DNA of 64,000 bases from positions 14,532,649 to 14,596,648 of the forward strand of contig CM055312.2 of the NCBI GenBank assembly GCA_029255685.2. Reading direction: 5' to 3'. The notes below the pieces were generated by a model. That model searched no databases, was not told where the DNA came from, and was given only the letters and a program-made list of their open reading frames with translations. A program made the position numbers and the translations under genes. The number at the start of each line of letters is the position of its first letter. The first letter of the stretch is position 1. The stretch comes from Silene conica (lineage: Eukaryota; Streptophyta; Magnoliopsida; Caryophyllales; Caryophyllaceae). Positions 22,029 through 34,273 of the stretch are shown piece after piece.

Positions 22029-24188
22029 TGTAATACCTCGTATTTTGATTACAATATTTCGTATTTATATAGTCACGTGTTGATAATATTTGAATGATGT
22101 TTACCTTGTATTTTAGTATGACAATTATTGTTTATATTGACGTTTTGATCGTATTTGAACATTAGTATTCGATAATTATTTTATCGAATAATAATGCCTC
22201 ACATTTTTTTTAAGACTCGGGTTTTGATATTATAAGTGACTCGAGACTTAATATTATAAGTCTTATATTATGTTATCATATGATATTAATCGTTATCGTA
22301 AGTTTGTCAATTAAGTTAATAATAACTTTACACGTTATACGTGTATCGGGTTGGACTTTGGTTTGAATTATTTAACGTAGGTTGTGTGAGTATATGGGTC
22401 AAGTAACCATGCTATCCTTACCCGACCCATTCGTGTTCCATTAAACCCTAATACGGAATGTCATACGCACTTACTTCCGCCCTAAACCTAAAGTTTTTTT
22501 TTTTTTTTTTTTTTTTCGAAACCCTCACACCCCCCCTTTCAAACGTTAGTGAGGGTGGCTGTTAGAACGAGATAGAGAGGGGGAGAGAGAGAGAGAGGCG
22601 GCGGCGGCGGCGGCGGTACAAGGTGGCTGTCGCGACCTTTCGAACCGAAACCGACGCGAGTCTAGGTGAGTCTTCTTCGTATTTCGTTTTCGTTTGTCTT
22701 TTCATGGTTAGGGCGTCATGGTGGTTGTGGGTTAGATACGTGGGTGAGGGTCTGGGTGTCGGTGGTAGTCATGGTTGTCGGAGTTAGTGGTTGGCGTCAG
22801 GTTTATGGGTTAGGTCGTATACGTATATGGTGTTTGTATGGAACCAGCCTTGGTTGTGACCTCCATCTGACGCGCCAGCGGTGTTTGACGGCTGTTGGGT
22901 GTCGGTGTTGGGACATCTTGAGGAGAGTGAGGGAGTTGTGGTGGTTGCCGGCGGTGGAGATGTGGTAGTGAAGGGTGGGGTTCAGTTGGTTTCCGCGGGT
23001 GGGGGTTGAACATGTCGACTAGGGTTAATATAATAGTACGGTATACTTGTTACTATTTTATCATTATTATTTTATTATTATTATGGGTAAGAGCATTACT
23101 ATTACTATTAATATTATTATTAATATTTTTATGTTATAGTTATTATAATTACTATTACTACTACTACCATCCTTATTATTATTATCGTTTAGGTGTAGTA
23201 GTAAGTCGGTAATTTATTAATTGTATTAGTTGAAGGTTTTTTTTGAGTCGGGAAATTTCTTTTTAAGAAAGTTGCTATTTCGGAAAAGTTCCCATTTTTG
23301 GAATTTTCCACTTATAGAGGGTTACTATTTATAGTAAGTGTAAGTTGACTTATGGGGGTTTGGGAAGTTTATTAATTCGTTACGTATACATGTTTAGGTG
23401 ACGGGTTCGCGTGGAATACTCCTAGCAAGCTTGTGATTGACTGTACTTCTGCAATTTGAGGTAGGGGAATACCATATACCTGGTGATGAGTACGTAATTT
23501 GTTTATTAATTGTTGTTAACAATGTTCATCTTGTTATTGTATGGATGGTATATTGCGTTTATTTAATTGCACATTTCTGTGATACGATTCGAGGTGATGA
23601 ATAATGGGTCTTGTGATTGGTGCGGAGATAATGGGTCTTGTGATTGGTGCGGAGATAATGAGTCTTGTGACTGGTGCGGAGTTAATGGGTCTTGTGATTG
23701 GTGCGGAGATAATGGGTCTTGTGATTGGTGTGGAGAATATGGGTCTTGTGATTGGTGTGGAGAATAATGGGTCTTGTGATTCGGAGTGGAGATGATTGAC
23801 TTTCTATTTATAGTAATGCTTGACTGTTTATTTTTCCTCTACTCAACCTCGTGGTTGACCCTGTGTATTCGTGATCACCTGTGATGAACCAATTTATTGG
23901 GGAACAGATTGACAGGTGTTTGAGACTATGGGAGCTAAGGGAAGGGAGAGCTTGGATCCGGACCAGACTAGAGTCTAGATCACTATAGTCGTTTTGTCAT
24001 GAGTTGTACTTTCTTTTTATAAGACAGTTTTGAAGATGGTTGTAAGAACTTATTATTGAGTTTAACATTTATTAATAAAGTACTGTTATATTTCCTTTGT
24101 ATCTACTGCCTCCGGAAACCGAGATGGTAACACCCTTATTTATCTGGGGAGTCCTAGTACAGGCCCTTAAATAAATGGGGGTGTTACA
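22029..24188 (+). repeat. 5' LTR of element G
   Basis: Begins TGTAATACC and ends GGTGTTACA. It contains a long T run (about 22495-22516), a GA/CGG microsatellite (22573-22615), an ATT-rich stretch (23050-23200) and a 27-bp tandem repeat (23603-23782). The GC-rich block 22540-23010 carries open frames on both strands that recur in the 3' LTR simply because LTRs are copies. Confidence 0.9.
23603..23782 (+). repeat. 27-bp tandem repeat in the 5' LTR, six copies plus a partial
   Basis: Each unit contains GGGTCTTGTGATTGGTG with small variations. Since 27 is a multiple of 3, two plus-strand frames stay open. One reads a nine-residue repeat with CDWCG; the other reads GLVIGAEIM. No evidence of translation is visible. 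Confidence 0.85.
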
Positions 24189-24191
24189 AAG

Positions 24192-24203
24192 TGGTATCAG
24201 AGC
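24192..24203 (+). other. Primer-binding site of element G (tRNA-iMet)
   Basis: TGGTATCAGAGC, the usual complement of initiator tRNA-Met 3' end, three bases after the 5' LTR. Confidence 0.85.
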
Positions 24204-27200
24204 GAACGATCCTCAGGCCTAAACCAAATAAATGATAATGAACGTAGGAAGAGTCTAATGAAATGAACCCCGAGATGAAACTGATAGGAGCCCCAAAAAG
24301 GAACGGGATGAGTTAGGGGCCCCCTCACACCAAACCATGGGCCCTTTTGGTTCTATCTCGGGAACCCAATGAGAATAATTGAAGAGTGGGGTAGGTTATA
24401 TAGTGATCTAGTTATCTTGTACTAACGTTCTTGCAGGAGAAGAATGAGGTAAGTAATATTTGGGTCATGATTAAGGATGTGTGTTGGAAAGATATGTGTG
24501 ATATGAAATGTGGATCAATCTGGATGATGGAATTGAAATTTTAAGAGTTTAGAGGTGTAATTGTTGAACAATGGTTAGAGTAATGTGATCATAGTTATCT
24601 TGGTGCATGGAATGTTCATACGATTATCTGGTATTTAAATGACTATCGTTATTATATGACTTTGATGTTTAACTCCTTGTAAGGATGAGTAATTCAGTTG
24701 ATCTTATGATTATATGTTATAGTAATCCATGTCTAGTGATATGCGGAATGTGTTTCCCTGAGCCATGAACGTACATAGTCATGTGTTGCATATATCATAC
24801 TTAAGATTTTATGCTTATTATACGCGTTTAAAATTTGTTATGACGTTCATAATCAATAGGTGACATCGTAGTAACTCCTAGTTTATATTTCCGTACTTGA
24901 ATAAGTTGTGATTGTGTGATGGTAGAAACTAATTTATTTATATACACCCGTATAACTATCGAGTTATATAGTTGAGCCTACTTTCAGTTTCGGAATCTTT
25001 ACCGTTTTTTAGATGATAATTGTTGTTGAAATGAGGAATGAATGTTAATATGGTACAAAGTGATGTTTATGCTTCAAATGTATGTCAACGTGTTTCGGAA
25101 GAAGAATGGTTGAATTTCGATGTAGTAATGTGAGATAGTAACGGAACAAAAAAAAAATTCAATAAACTTCCAGAATGTTGCCTTGTTGGTGCGGGCTGCC
25201 AATGTAAATGTGTTCCATATTTGAGTATGAAAACTTTATGTATGATAACCCCTGAGTTGGGGTTACAATGCTTTTGTTTTATGTTGATATGAGTTATATT
25301 TTTGGGAGAAATAAATCTTTTTGTTGACAGTAGATAGATTGTTACTGCACAGTCCCGTTTTGACCTATCTTTTTGTAAAAGAAATCATTTAAAACTTGGT
25401 TATTGCTTGCGCATAGTTCCAGCTCTACAGTTCAGAATGTTCGTTCACGTTTTCAAAATGATACGCCATGTAAAATCTTAACGAGTCGTTATTCAATTGT
25501 GATTTTTTTTGCAAGTTGCCTAAAATTTTGTTGAAATGCTGTAAAGTTATTGTTCAAACTGTTTGAGTTGTAAATATTGTATTAAATAATTTCCTTGAGT
25601 TATGCATTCGATACTTTTCCTCTGTTTAGCTAATTCCTTATATTTTCTAAAAGGCTATAATCGCTCGCACGTTAGCTAAGCTGTTATTTAATTATGATTT
25701 TTGTAAGTTGTTGCATAACGTTTAATTGGTGAAGTTGTGAGATATGTAAGCTTCGTATAAAAGTTTAATCAAATGTGAATTATGTGATGTGACCACGTGA
25801 TATCCTGATATGGCTCTAGTAACATGAAAAGTAGGCTTAGGGTATGAGTATGAACCCCACTATATGATAGCGTAACCTTGTTTATTTCGTCAAGTTTAAT
25901 ATAAAATCATTTCAATTATGTGTCTAATTTTAATGATGTGTTGCTCGTATGGGATGTCAAAGGCATGTTTATCTAAGAAGAGTCTTGCCAAATGGCAAAA
26001 TGAAATGTAACTGGTGAGCTTATTAGCATGATATAGCAATCTAATGGTTATACGTAATTGTGATTGTGATTATTTGAACAATGTGAATCTTGTTGATGTT
26101 TTTTCGTCTATTGAGGGTTATCTCTGTCTAGTTCCCTGTGAATATAATCTTTATAACTTTTTCAAGTGTATTGTTATATCATATAGTGACTTGCATATTG
26201 TTATATTAAGAATTTGATCACGATATGTGGAATTATTAATTGTTTGACATATGATCTATGGAAGTACTAGTCTGGTGAATTTGTTTACTACTATCGTTAA
26301 ATTTTTTTTTAATTCAGGAACTACATGAACAATGTTTTAGTAAAGAAAGGTCAGAATGTCTCCGTGTAGTCTTGTTTCGGTCTATAACTTATAAATTTGT
26401 CTTTGTTTCGTGTTTATAAATTGTCACCAACTACCTTTTCAATGCTTCAAATATTTCAAAATATTTTTTTTCAAAGTGATAAACCAGGATAAAGCTTGAT
26501 GTTTGATAATTATGGTGATGGTTTGCAATATGATAATTCTGTGGCTATGTGTCGATGAAATCATGTTTGAATGTTTAATTGCTGCGCAGTGTATTAAACC
26601 CTTATTGTGCAAGTCGGATATACTAATAGTTTCATGAAAAATGATGTAATGTAAGTGGACGGAAAATGTGCCTAAGTGATTTTAACTTATAGATGTCTTG
26701 GAATGTTAAGCGATCTAGTCAGTCTATGTTTGGCGTATATCTTGTGTAATATGTCGGTGTGCCATATGTGATTATGTTAAATAATTTTGCTCTATGACCT
26801 TCCTAAAATGGTTTTGCTTCAAAAATATGATTATGAACATGAAACGTTTTAAATTGTCAAGTATGAACAAAGAGCTTCTTGATTGTTTACATTGTTGTAA
26901 ATATATTAAATTTGTGATAAAAATTTCAAAGGTATGTAAGTGTTCGCTACCCTGATTCTGCTTTACTGCGGAACACGGTTTCTACTGATCTTAGTACTCT
27001 TGTTTTGCTCGAGGTTATATATGTTTGCATAAAAATTGCTATGGGTTTCTTAAGAGTACTTCTTGCGTTGAAATTAGTAATCGTTCCCTTATTTTGATAG
27101 TTAATATTTCTAGTGATAAAGTAATCCTTTTGTTGTGAAACAGGTTGAGTTGTGAGATGGATAACTTTTGGTAATTGCTTAGTTGTTTATGCATAATGGT

Positions 27201-27591
27201 GTTGTATTAGGTTGGTTTGGTATAGCGTCCAGATCCTTATGTTATGAACTATGGAACGATATATATACATACAATTACGTCAATGAACTTGGAAGGTAAG
27301 TACTGATGAGATTGAGTTGCCCGTGAGTCTAGAACAAAGACCATGATTGATTTTGTATTGAGATTGAGATTGCAGTTCAGTATTTTATCGAGTTGTCGTA
27401 TTCTTTGACCTTGACTCGTGGGTGAGTAGCTTAGAGTTTGACTCTCTAAGTGTTGAACAGTTCCTTTAAGGGAATACTTGACAATATTGGTATTGGAATT
27501 GAGATGGGGACTGGTTACTGGTATTGAGTTATGAATTATTAGGCCGTTGTGTCACATTGTGTTTACGGTCCAGTATGACCTTGGTTGTTGA

Positions 27592-28757
27592 TGTTGGGTT
27601 TTAGTTACTCATAAACTAATATTTAGTCATACTAATCAAAATACTTTAATTAACATTTTAATTAACTTATTTATGTGATCTTATGCATGCTTGAAATGCG
27701 GAAATAAGAGAGATTTAGAACCCTTACACACGGTCCAAATCTAGTGCAAGGATGATCTTCCAAATGCTCAACAAGAACACCTCCTCCAAGATGCACCCAA
27801 GACACACTACTCTCAATATATTTTGTATTTATTTTGCTAGAAATCTAATACAAAATACTAGTTCTTATTACATATGATTATCAAAATATTATCTTTGATG
27901 AATAAGGAGTATGCACGGTTTAGTGAGAGCAAGGATGAACAACTCTTTTGTTTTTCTCTCTACAAAACCCTAAAATTAAAACAAGAATGAATTGGATGAT
28001 GGGAACAAGGCACTCTTTTGTTTTTCTCAAAAGAGTGGCCGGTTGGTTATGGTAGAGTGCCCAATACATGGGCACCTCAATCCCTTCAAATGTTTCCCAC
28101 TTAAACATTACATTAATTAGATGTTTTATTTTGTTTACTAACACATTATCATATAATGTGATAATATGTAAAATGTATGTATGTGTATGAGTGTGACACT
28201 CGGTCCAAATAGCCGCATGGACTAACATACAAGATACGTTAATATGGTATGTAACGATTACATTGATCATATATTATTTTACGAAATTTGTATTTTAACT
28301 ATTTAAATACTCATTCATAAAATTAGTAATTCAAATAATTACTAACATCTAATTATTTAATTTCTGGCCACAACAATTGTAGTTTGAAATAATTCATTCG
28401 AGTAATTATGTTTCATAAACATGTTTATATTAGTGACGACATTTCGATCACTAAAATATTACAATTTATAATCTTATTATAAATGTTCTCCTCATCCTTT
28501 TGCGAACTAGAATTGAATTGACTCGTATCGATATACAGTCATTTCATTTACTATCAAGAGAGTTGTCTTATAGGTGTGACCTAAAGGGATCAACTGACCA
28601 CCACCGTCATACGACAGTAATGTCAAACTCTAGCTAGCCAATCATTACCGATTAATGTTGGTCAGTTGACTATATAATTTCGAATCATCCCTTGCGCATT
28701 CTCGTCATGAGATTTAATTATGTGATCGCACTATTGTTAAGGACACATTTCCCAACA
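27592..28757 (-). mobile_element. Solo LTR of the C2 copia family inside element G
   Basis: On the minus strand this starts TGTTGGGAAATGTGTCC and ends ...CCCAACA, matching the C2 LTR at 32580-34970 without its Mutator-like insertion (1166 bp versus about 1225). It is bounded by a perfect 5-bp target duplication GTTGA (27587-27591 and 28758-28762). A solo LTR with intact duplication indicates insertion followed by LTR-LTR recombination. The two-stem hairpin is preserved. Confidence 0.9.
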
Positions 28758-29580
28758 GTTGAGTTATATTCTGAGTTTGAAATCGATATTGAGATAGAAT
28801 TTTGATTGCGGTTTTATCCCGCCAGCTCACTCACCCCTTGTCTCTGGTCTTAGTTTTTCGACGATGACGATACGATACTTGGTTACTTGGAGTAAGATTT
28901 TATGAGATAGAATAATGAGTAAGACGGAGTAAGGAGTTGGAAATTCTATAATAAGGTTACGGGGACGTAACCATGTTTTAAGGAGGATAGGATTGTAAAA
29001 TCTTGATGATTTTATGGTATGGCTAGTTGTTATGACATCACTATGTGGTATATAGTGATAAGTTTATACTTGATAAACCTGATTACTTCGGTTGTGCGTT
29101 TTATTGTGTTCCGTGAGGAATTCTTTAATTTAATTATACGTTAAACTTTAGGGGCAAAGTTTTCTTAACGAGGGTAGAATGTAATACCTAGTGACCTCTA
29201 TTAACCTTAGCTTGAGGTTATATGGTATCACGTTTTGTGTTCGTTACCTGCCTAGTGACCAGATTGTTGACCATGGGAAGACTATAATACCCTATATTTC
29301 CATAATCCATAATAATGAGTTGTATGTTTATTTATGTTTTATCAAGATGACATATAATTATATATTATTTGTTAAGCTATTGCAAATTATTAGTATTTGT
29401 TATAAGTACTTGTTAAATTATAAGTTGCGACTTGTGAACGGGAATTAGTGTTATTATGTTTCGAGTCTATATTGGGTATGTGGTATGTGGTGGCGTATGA
29501 TTTATGCCTAAGTTTTTGAGTACTGTGATACGTGTGTGTGGTCGAGCTTCGGGACGAAGTTCATTTTAAGGAGGGAAGAC

Positions 29581-31724
29581 TGTAATACCTTGTATTTTGA
29601 TTACAATATTTCGTATTTATATAGTCACGTGTTGATAATATTTGAATGATGTTTACCTTGTATTTTAGTATGACAATTATTGTTTATATTGACGTTTTGA
29701 TCGTATTTGAACATTAGTATTCGTAATTATTTTATCGAATAATAATGCCTCACATTTTTTTTTAAGACTCGGGTTTTGATATTATAAGTGACTCGAGACT
29801 TAATATTATAAGTCTTATATTATGTTATCATATGATATTAATCGTTATCGTAAGTTTGTCAATTAAGTTAATAATAACTTTACACGTTATACGTGTATCG
29901 GGTTGGACTTTGGTTTGAATTGTTTAACGTAGGTTGTGTGAGTATATGGGTCAAGTAACCATGCTATCCTTACCCGACCCATTCGTGTTCCATTAAACCC
30001 TAATACGGAATGTCATACGCACGTACTTCCGCCCTAGACCTAAAGTTTTTTTTTTTTTTTTTTTCCGAAACCCTCACACCCCCCCTTTCAAACGTTAGTG
30101 AGGGTGGCTGTTAGAACGTGATAGAGAGGGAAAGAGAGAGGAGGCGGCGGCGGCGGCGGTACAAGGTGGCTGTCGCGACCTTTCGAACCGAAACCGACGA
30201 GTCTAGGTGAGTCTTCTTCGTATTTCGTTTTCGTTTGTCTTTTCGTGGTTAGGGCGTCATGGTGGTTGTGGGTTAAATACGTGGGTGAGGGTCTGGGTGT
30301 CGGTGGTAGTCATGGTTGTCGGAGTTAGTGGTTGACGTCGGGTTTATGGTTAGGTCGTATACGTATATGGTGTTTGTATGGAACCAGCCTTGGTTGTGAC
30401 CTCCGTCTGACGCGCCAGCGGTGTTTGACGGCTGCTGGGTGTCGGTGGTGGGACATCTTGAGGAGAGTGAGGGAGTTGTGGTGGTTGCCGGCGGTGGAGA
30501 TGTGGTAGTGAAGGGTGGGGTTCGGTTGGTTTCCGCGGGTGGGGGTTGAACATGTCGACTAGGGTTAATATAATAGTACGGTATACTTGTTACTATTTTA
30601 TCATTATTATTTTATTATTATTATGGGTAAGAGCATTACTATTACTATTAATATTATTATTAATATTTTTATGTTATAGTTATTATAATTACTATTACTA
30701 CTACTACCATCCTTATTATTATTATCGTTTAGGTGTAGTAGTAAGTCGGTAATTTATTAATTGTATTAGTTGAAGGTTTTTTTTGAGTCGGGAAATTTCT
30801 TTTTAAGAAAGTTGCTATTTCGGAAAAGTTCCCATTTTTGGAATTTTCCACTTATAGAGGGTTACTATTTATAGTAAGTGTAAGTTGACTTATGGGGGTT
30901 TGGGAAGTTTATTAATTCGTTACGTATACATGTTTAGGTGACGGGTTTCGCGTGGAATACTCCTAGCAAGCTTGTGATTGACTGTGCTTCTACAATTTGA
31001 GGTAGGGGAATACCATATACCTGGTGATGAGTAATTTGTTTATTAATTGTTGTTAACAATGTTCATCTTGTTATTGTATGGATGGTATATTGCGTTTATT
31101 TAATTGCACATTTCTGTGATACGATTCGAGGTGATGAATAATGGGTCTTGTGATTGGTGCGGAGATAATGGGTCTTGTGATTGGTGCGGAGATAATGAGT
31201 CTTGTGACTGGTGCGGAGTTAATGGGTCTTGTGATTGGTGCAGAGATAATGGGTCTTGTGATTGGTGTGGAGAATATGGGTCTTGTGATTGGTGTGGAGA
31301 ATAATGGGTCTTGTGATTCGGAGTGGAGATGATTGACTTTCTATTTATAGTAATGCTTGACTGTTTATTTTCCTCTACTCAACCTCGTGGTTGACCCTGT
31401 GTATTCGTGATCACCTGTGATGAACCAATTTATTGGGGAACAGATTGACAGGTGCTTGAGACTATGGGAGCTAAGGGAAGGGAGAGTTTGGATCCGGACC
31501 AGATTAGAGTCTAGATCACTATAGTCGTTTTGTCATGAGTTGTACTTTCTTTTTATAAGACAGTTTTGAAGATGGTTGTAAGAACTTATTATTGAGTTTA
31601 ACATTTATTAATAAAGTACTGTTATCTTTCCTTTGTATCTACTGCCTCGGGAAACCGAGATGGTAACACCCTTATTTATCTGGGGAGTCCTAGTACAGAC
31701 CCTTAAATAAATGGGGGTGTTACA
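29581..31724 (+). repeat. 3' LTR of element G
   Basis: Near-identical to the 5' LTR, including the GA/CGG microsatellite (shorter here) and the 27-bp repeats at 31140-31320. Differences seen include a 4-bp indel near 31030 and single-base changes. Confidence 0.9.
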
Positions 31725-32190
31725 CCTGACCACCGGCGGGGTGGCTCACCCCTTTCGGGGTGGGAACAACATTTCTCGGCCTTCTTAAAAATTGTAGATT
31801 CATGAACATTGCAGCCACCCCTGACCACCGGGGTGGCTCACCCCTGTTGGGGCGGGAACAAAGTTCCTCATTTTTGCAATTTCTTCAATTGTTTATGTTT
31901 GAGCCTTTGAATTTCGTTGACTTTGGCTTGACTTTTTCATTTTCTTCCTTCTCTCATTACTTGTGTTTCTCGAAAATGACTAGACTTGTCTTCGTTAGCT
32001 CCGCGATACTTAGCGACCGTCAAAAGATAGGAAAATCACACATTTCCTACAAAAATCAATATAGAACCCGAAATTCACCTAAAACACGGAATTAGCTCAA
32101 CAAACACTATATAATAGTGTAAATATCAATAGAATACGGGATAAAATTGGGATAAAAAGTGCATATAAATATGACACATCAACGAGTCCA

Positions 32191-32579
32191 AATGGTCTTC
32201 CCTGCCTAGCTCAAGGCAACAACCCTTGGTAAAGCATCCAAAAATACTTGTTAAACATCGTTGGCTTTTCCCAGAAAATAGAAATATCGGCTTCAAATTC
32301 CAAATAAAGTTGTGTCACAAACCATTGTTCATGTTGCCACCAGTCCACCACCCCTACCCCGCAACCTGCCACCCAGACGCGGGACGCCCACTCATTTCAC
32401 ACCACCGAGATCTGCATTACGTGAGGTTTGCAATGTAGTCAAACAAGGAAAAAAATGAAGCCTTTTGTTGTGTACTTCAATTTTTCAATTGAATACAATA
32501 AAATTATTAAAACCCTAATTAAGATAAAACTAATGAATTCAATTAAATCCACAAAAAATTACTATAATTTATTTATAGG
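32191..32579. other. Spacer left of element C2
   Basis: AT-rich sequence between the older repeat and the C2 5' LTR. Short open frames here show no motif. Confidence 0.4.
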
Positions 32580-33116
32580 TGTTGGGAAATGTGTTCTCAA
32601 CAATAGTGCGATCACGTAATTAAATCTCATGACGAAAATGCGCAAGGGATGATACGAAATTATATCAGTCAACTGACCAACATTAATCGATAATGATTGG
32701 CTAGCTAGAGTTTGACATTACTGTCGTATGACGGTGGTGGTCAGTTGATCCCTTTTGGTCACACCTATAGGACAATTCCCTTAAATTGATAAGATGATCA
32801 AATGTATATTGATACGAGTTGATCATATTCCTTAAACTCGTATACCGAGAAATCAGAGGTTAAATCTTATTGTAAGATTTATGTTTAAAATTGAAACGTG
32901 TCAATTATTAAACAATAAACGATATTTTATAATATCGTGATTAGAATGAATCGGGTTATAATTATTACAAAAGTTGTAGATCGTGTTGACGATTATTATG
33001 AATGACCATTTTATATATTAGTAATTTCGAATTACATGTCAAAATGATAAATATGATTTATTTAATTTACAAATGATATTTATATGATAAATATGCATTT
33101 TAATTAATTAAAACAA

Positions 33117-34273
33117 GGAAAAATTATGAATTACCACCTAATATGTTCAATTGTTTACAAATTACCACCTATTATACTCAACTTTACAAATAACCACCTA
33201 ACTTTCTTATTTACCCACACCAATCTAACTTATTTCACATGCTTATGACGGTTTTGCGTAATTATCGACTCGGTTTTATTTTAACGACTTCCGATCATTT
33301 TTTATGACCAAACTACCCTTACTAATTATTAGATGCACATCAACTTCTTTTTTTTCACCTTTCCCTTCTATCGTTCACAATCAACAACAATTATTTCCTA
33401 ACCCTAGAAATCGATTTAGGGATTTCTTATTTCACCCTCTTTCAACACCCTTAATTTACGATAGTTTATCATTGTCATTGTTGTGCTTCATATGCTTTTG
33501 TCCACTGTCTTAAGGAATATACCCATTTTAATTTTAAGACGGATATACTCGTTTTAATTTTAAGACGGATATACCCGTCTTAAGAGAGACAAATTAGTTA
33601 TCTCAATTTTTTCTGATTACAATTATGGTACTAGTTGATTTGTGCGAGCTAAATATGATGAAACTATTACTAATAAGCACTATTATCAGGCATTCGTCCG
33701 AGTATATCTGGACATTAACAGGATTTTTACAAAACAAAACTTCAATATCAGCTCGTTGGTGCTGGATTCTGGTTAAGCATTACATGTTCCTCTTTCAAAG
33801 AGGTATTATCATCAATAACCAAGACCCACATTTCGCTAACCTTGAGTATTGTACCACCTGAAAACTCCACTACAGTGAAGCCTCTAACTGAACCCCCAGA
33901 TTCTAGATAGTTGACCCTGGGAATCCTATGATATGTATAAAGTTTGTTGCTTGTGATCGTGTAAAATACCTAAATTGATTTTTAGGGTTAGGAAATTATT
34001 GTTTGTTAATTGTGAATTGGTAGAAGGGAAAGGTGAAAAAAAGGTGTTGATGTGTATCTAATAATTAGTAAGGATAGTTTGGTCATAAAAAATGATCGTA
34101 AGTCGTTAAAATAAAACCGAGTCGATAATTACGCAAAAACGTCATAAGCATGTCAAATAAGTTACATTGGTGTGGGTAAATAAGAAAGTTGGGTGGTTAA
34201 TTGTAAAGTTGAATATAATAGGTGGTAATTTGTAAAAAATTGAACATATTAGGTGGTAATTCATAATTTTTCC
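33117..34273. mobile_element. Mutator-like non-autonomous element, 1157 bp
   Basis: Terminal inverted repeats of about 310 bp start GGAAAAATTATGAATTACC (33117) and end with the complement (34273). The 9-bp target duplication TTAAAACAA is perfect (33108-33116 and 34274-34282), a MULE hallmark. The C2 3' LTR near 41240 has a single TTAAAACAA at the same place, an internal empty-site control. The interior of about 530 bp holds a 28-bp tandem duplication (33535-33590) and an antisense open stretch that may be captured gene sequence. Confidence 0.9.
33757..33960 (-). pseudogene. Possible captured gene fragment inside the Mutator-like element
   Basis: On the minus strand an open stretch of about 65 codons reads with natural-looking composition (YHRIPRVNYLESGG, then VVEFSGGTILKVSEMWV) and ends at a stop near 33755. 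It has no start codon in context and abuts the inverted repeat. I do not recognise the source protein. It could be chance coding potential. Confidence 0.35.

Larger units (their letters stand above)
24189..29580 (+). other. Internal region of element G, coding-free
   Basis: The primer site TGGTATCAGAGC (tRNA-iMet complement) is at 24192-24203, three bases after the LTR. The purine tract AAGGAGGGAAGA lies just before 29581. Between them, apart from the solo LTR at 27592-28757, no frame shows gag, protease, RT or integrase motifs. The pattern is that of a large retrotransposon derivative (LARD). Confidence 0.75.
22029..31724 (+). mobile_element. Large coding-free LTR retrotransposon, gypsy-like (element G)
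   Basis: Two LTRs of about 2.15 kb (22029-24188, 29581-31724) flank an internal region with an iMet-type primer site and a purine tract. The target duplication is a perfect CCTGA (22024-22028 and 31725-31729). No gag or pol motif is visible in the internal 5.4 kb, 1.17 kb of which is a later solo-LTR insertion. The GACGAAGTTC...AAGGAGGGAAGA-TGTAATACC junction resembles gypsy chromoviruses of the Tekay/Del type (from memory). By eye the LTRs differ at about 25 sites, mostly transitions, near 1%, so the insertion is young. It must have been mobilised in trans (inference). Confidence 0.88.
20860..32190. repeat. Older unassigned repeat, split by the gypsy-like insertion
   Basis: The segments 20860-22028 and 31725-32190 are one older sequence interrupted by the gypsy-like element. 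It has no coding capacity. Seen from the minus strand it begins TGATGTGTCATATTTATA (near 32180), which looks like a dispersed LTR-type repeat, but no partner LTR, TSD or PBS was found. It contains three units of about 100 bp with the CCACCCCTGACC...GGGGTGGC palindrome. Confidence 0.4.

Noticed and set aside
22810-23013. Proline/histidine-rich open frame on the minus strand, repeated at 30350-30553
   Set aside because: Both copies lie inside the LTRs of one element, so their agreement comes from LTR duplication; GC-rich composition explains the open frame.
23006-23212. Tyr/Leu-rich plus-strand frame, repeated at 30546-30752
   Set aside because: It is produced by ATT/ACT microsatellite-like sequence inside the LTRs.
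23603-23782. CRISPR-like array
   Set aside because: Units are directly adjacent without spacers, the host is a plant, and the array is in an LTR.
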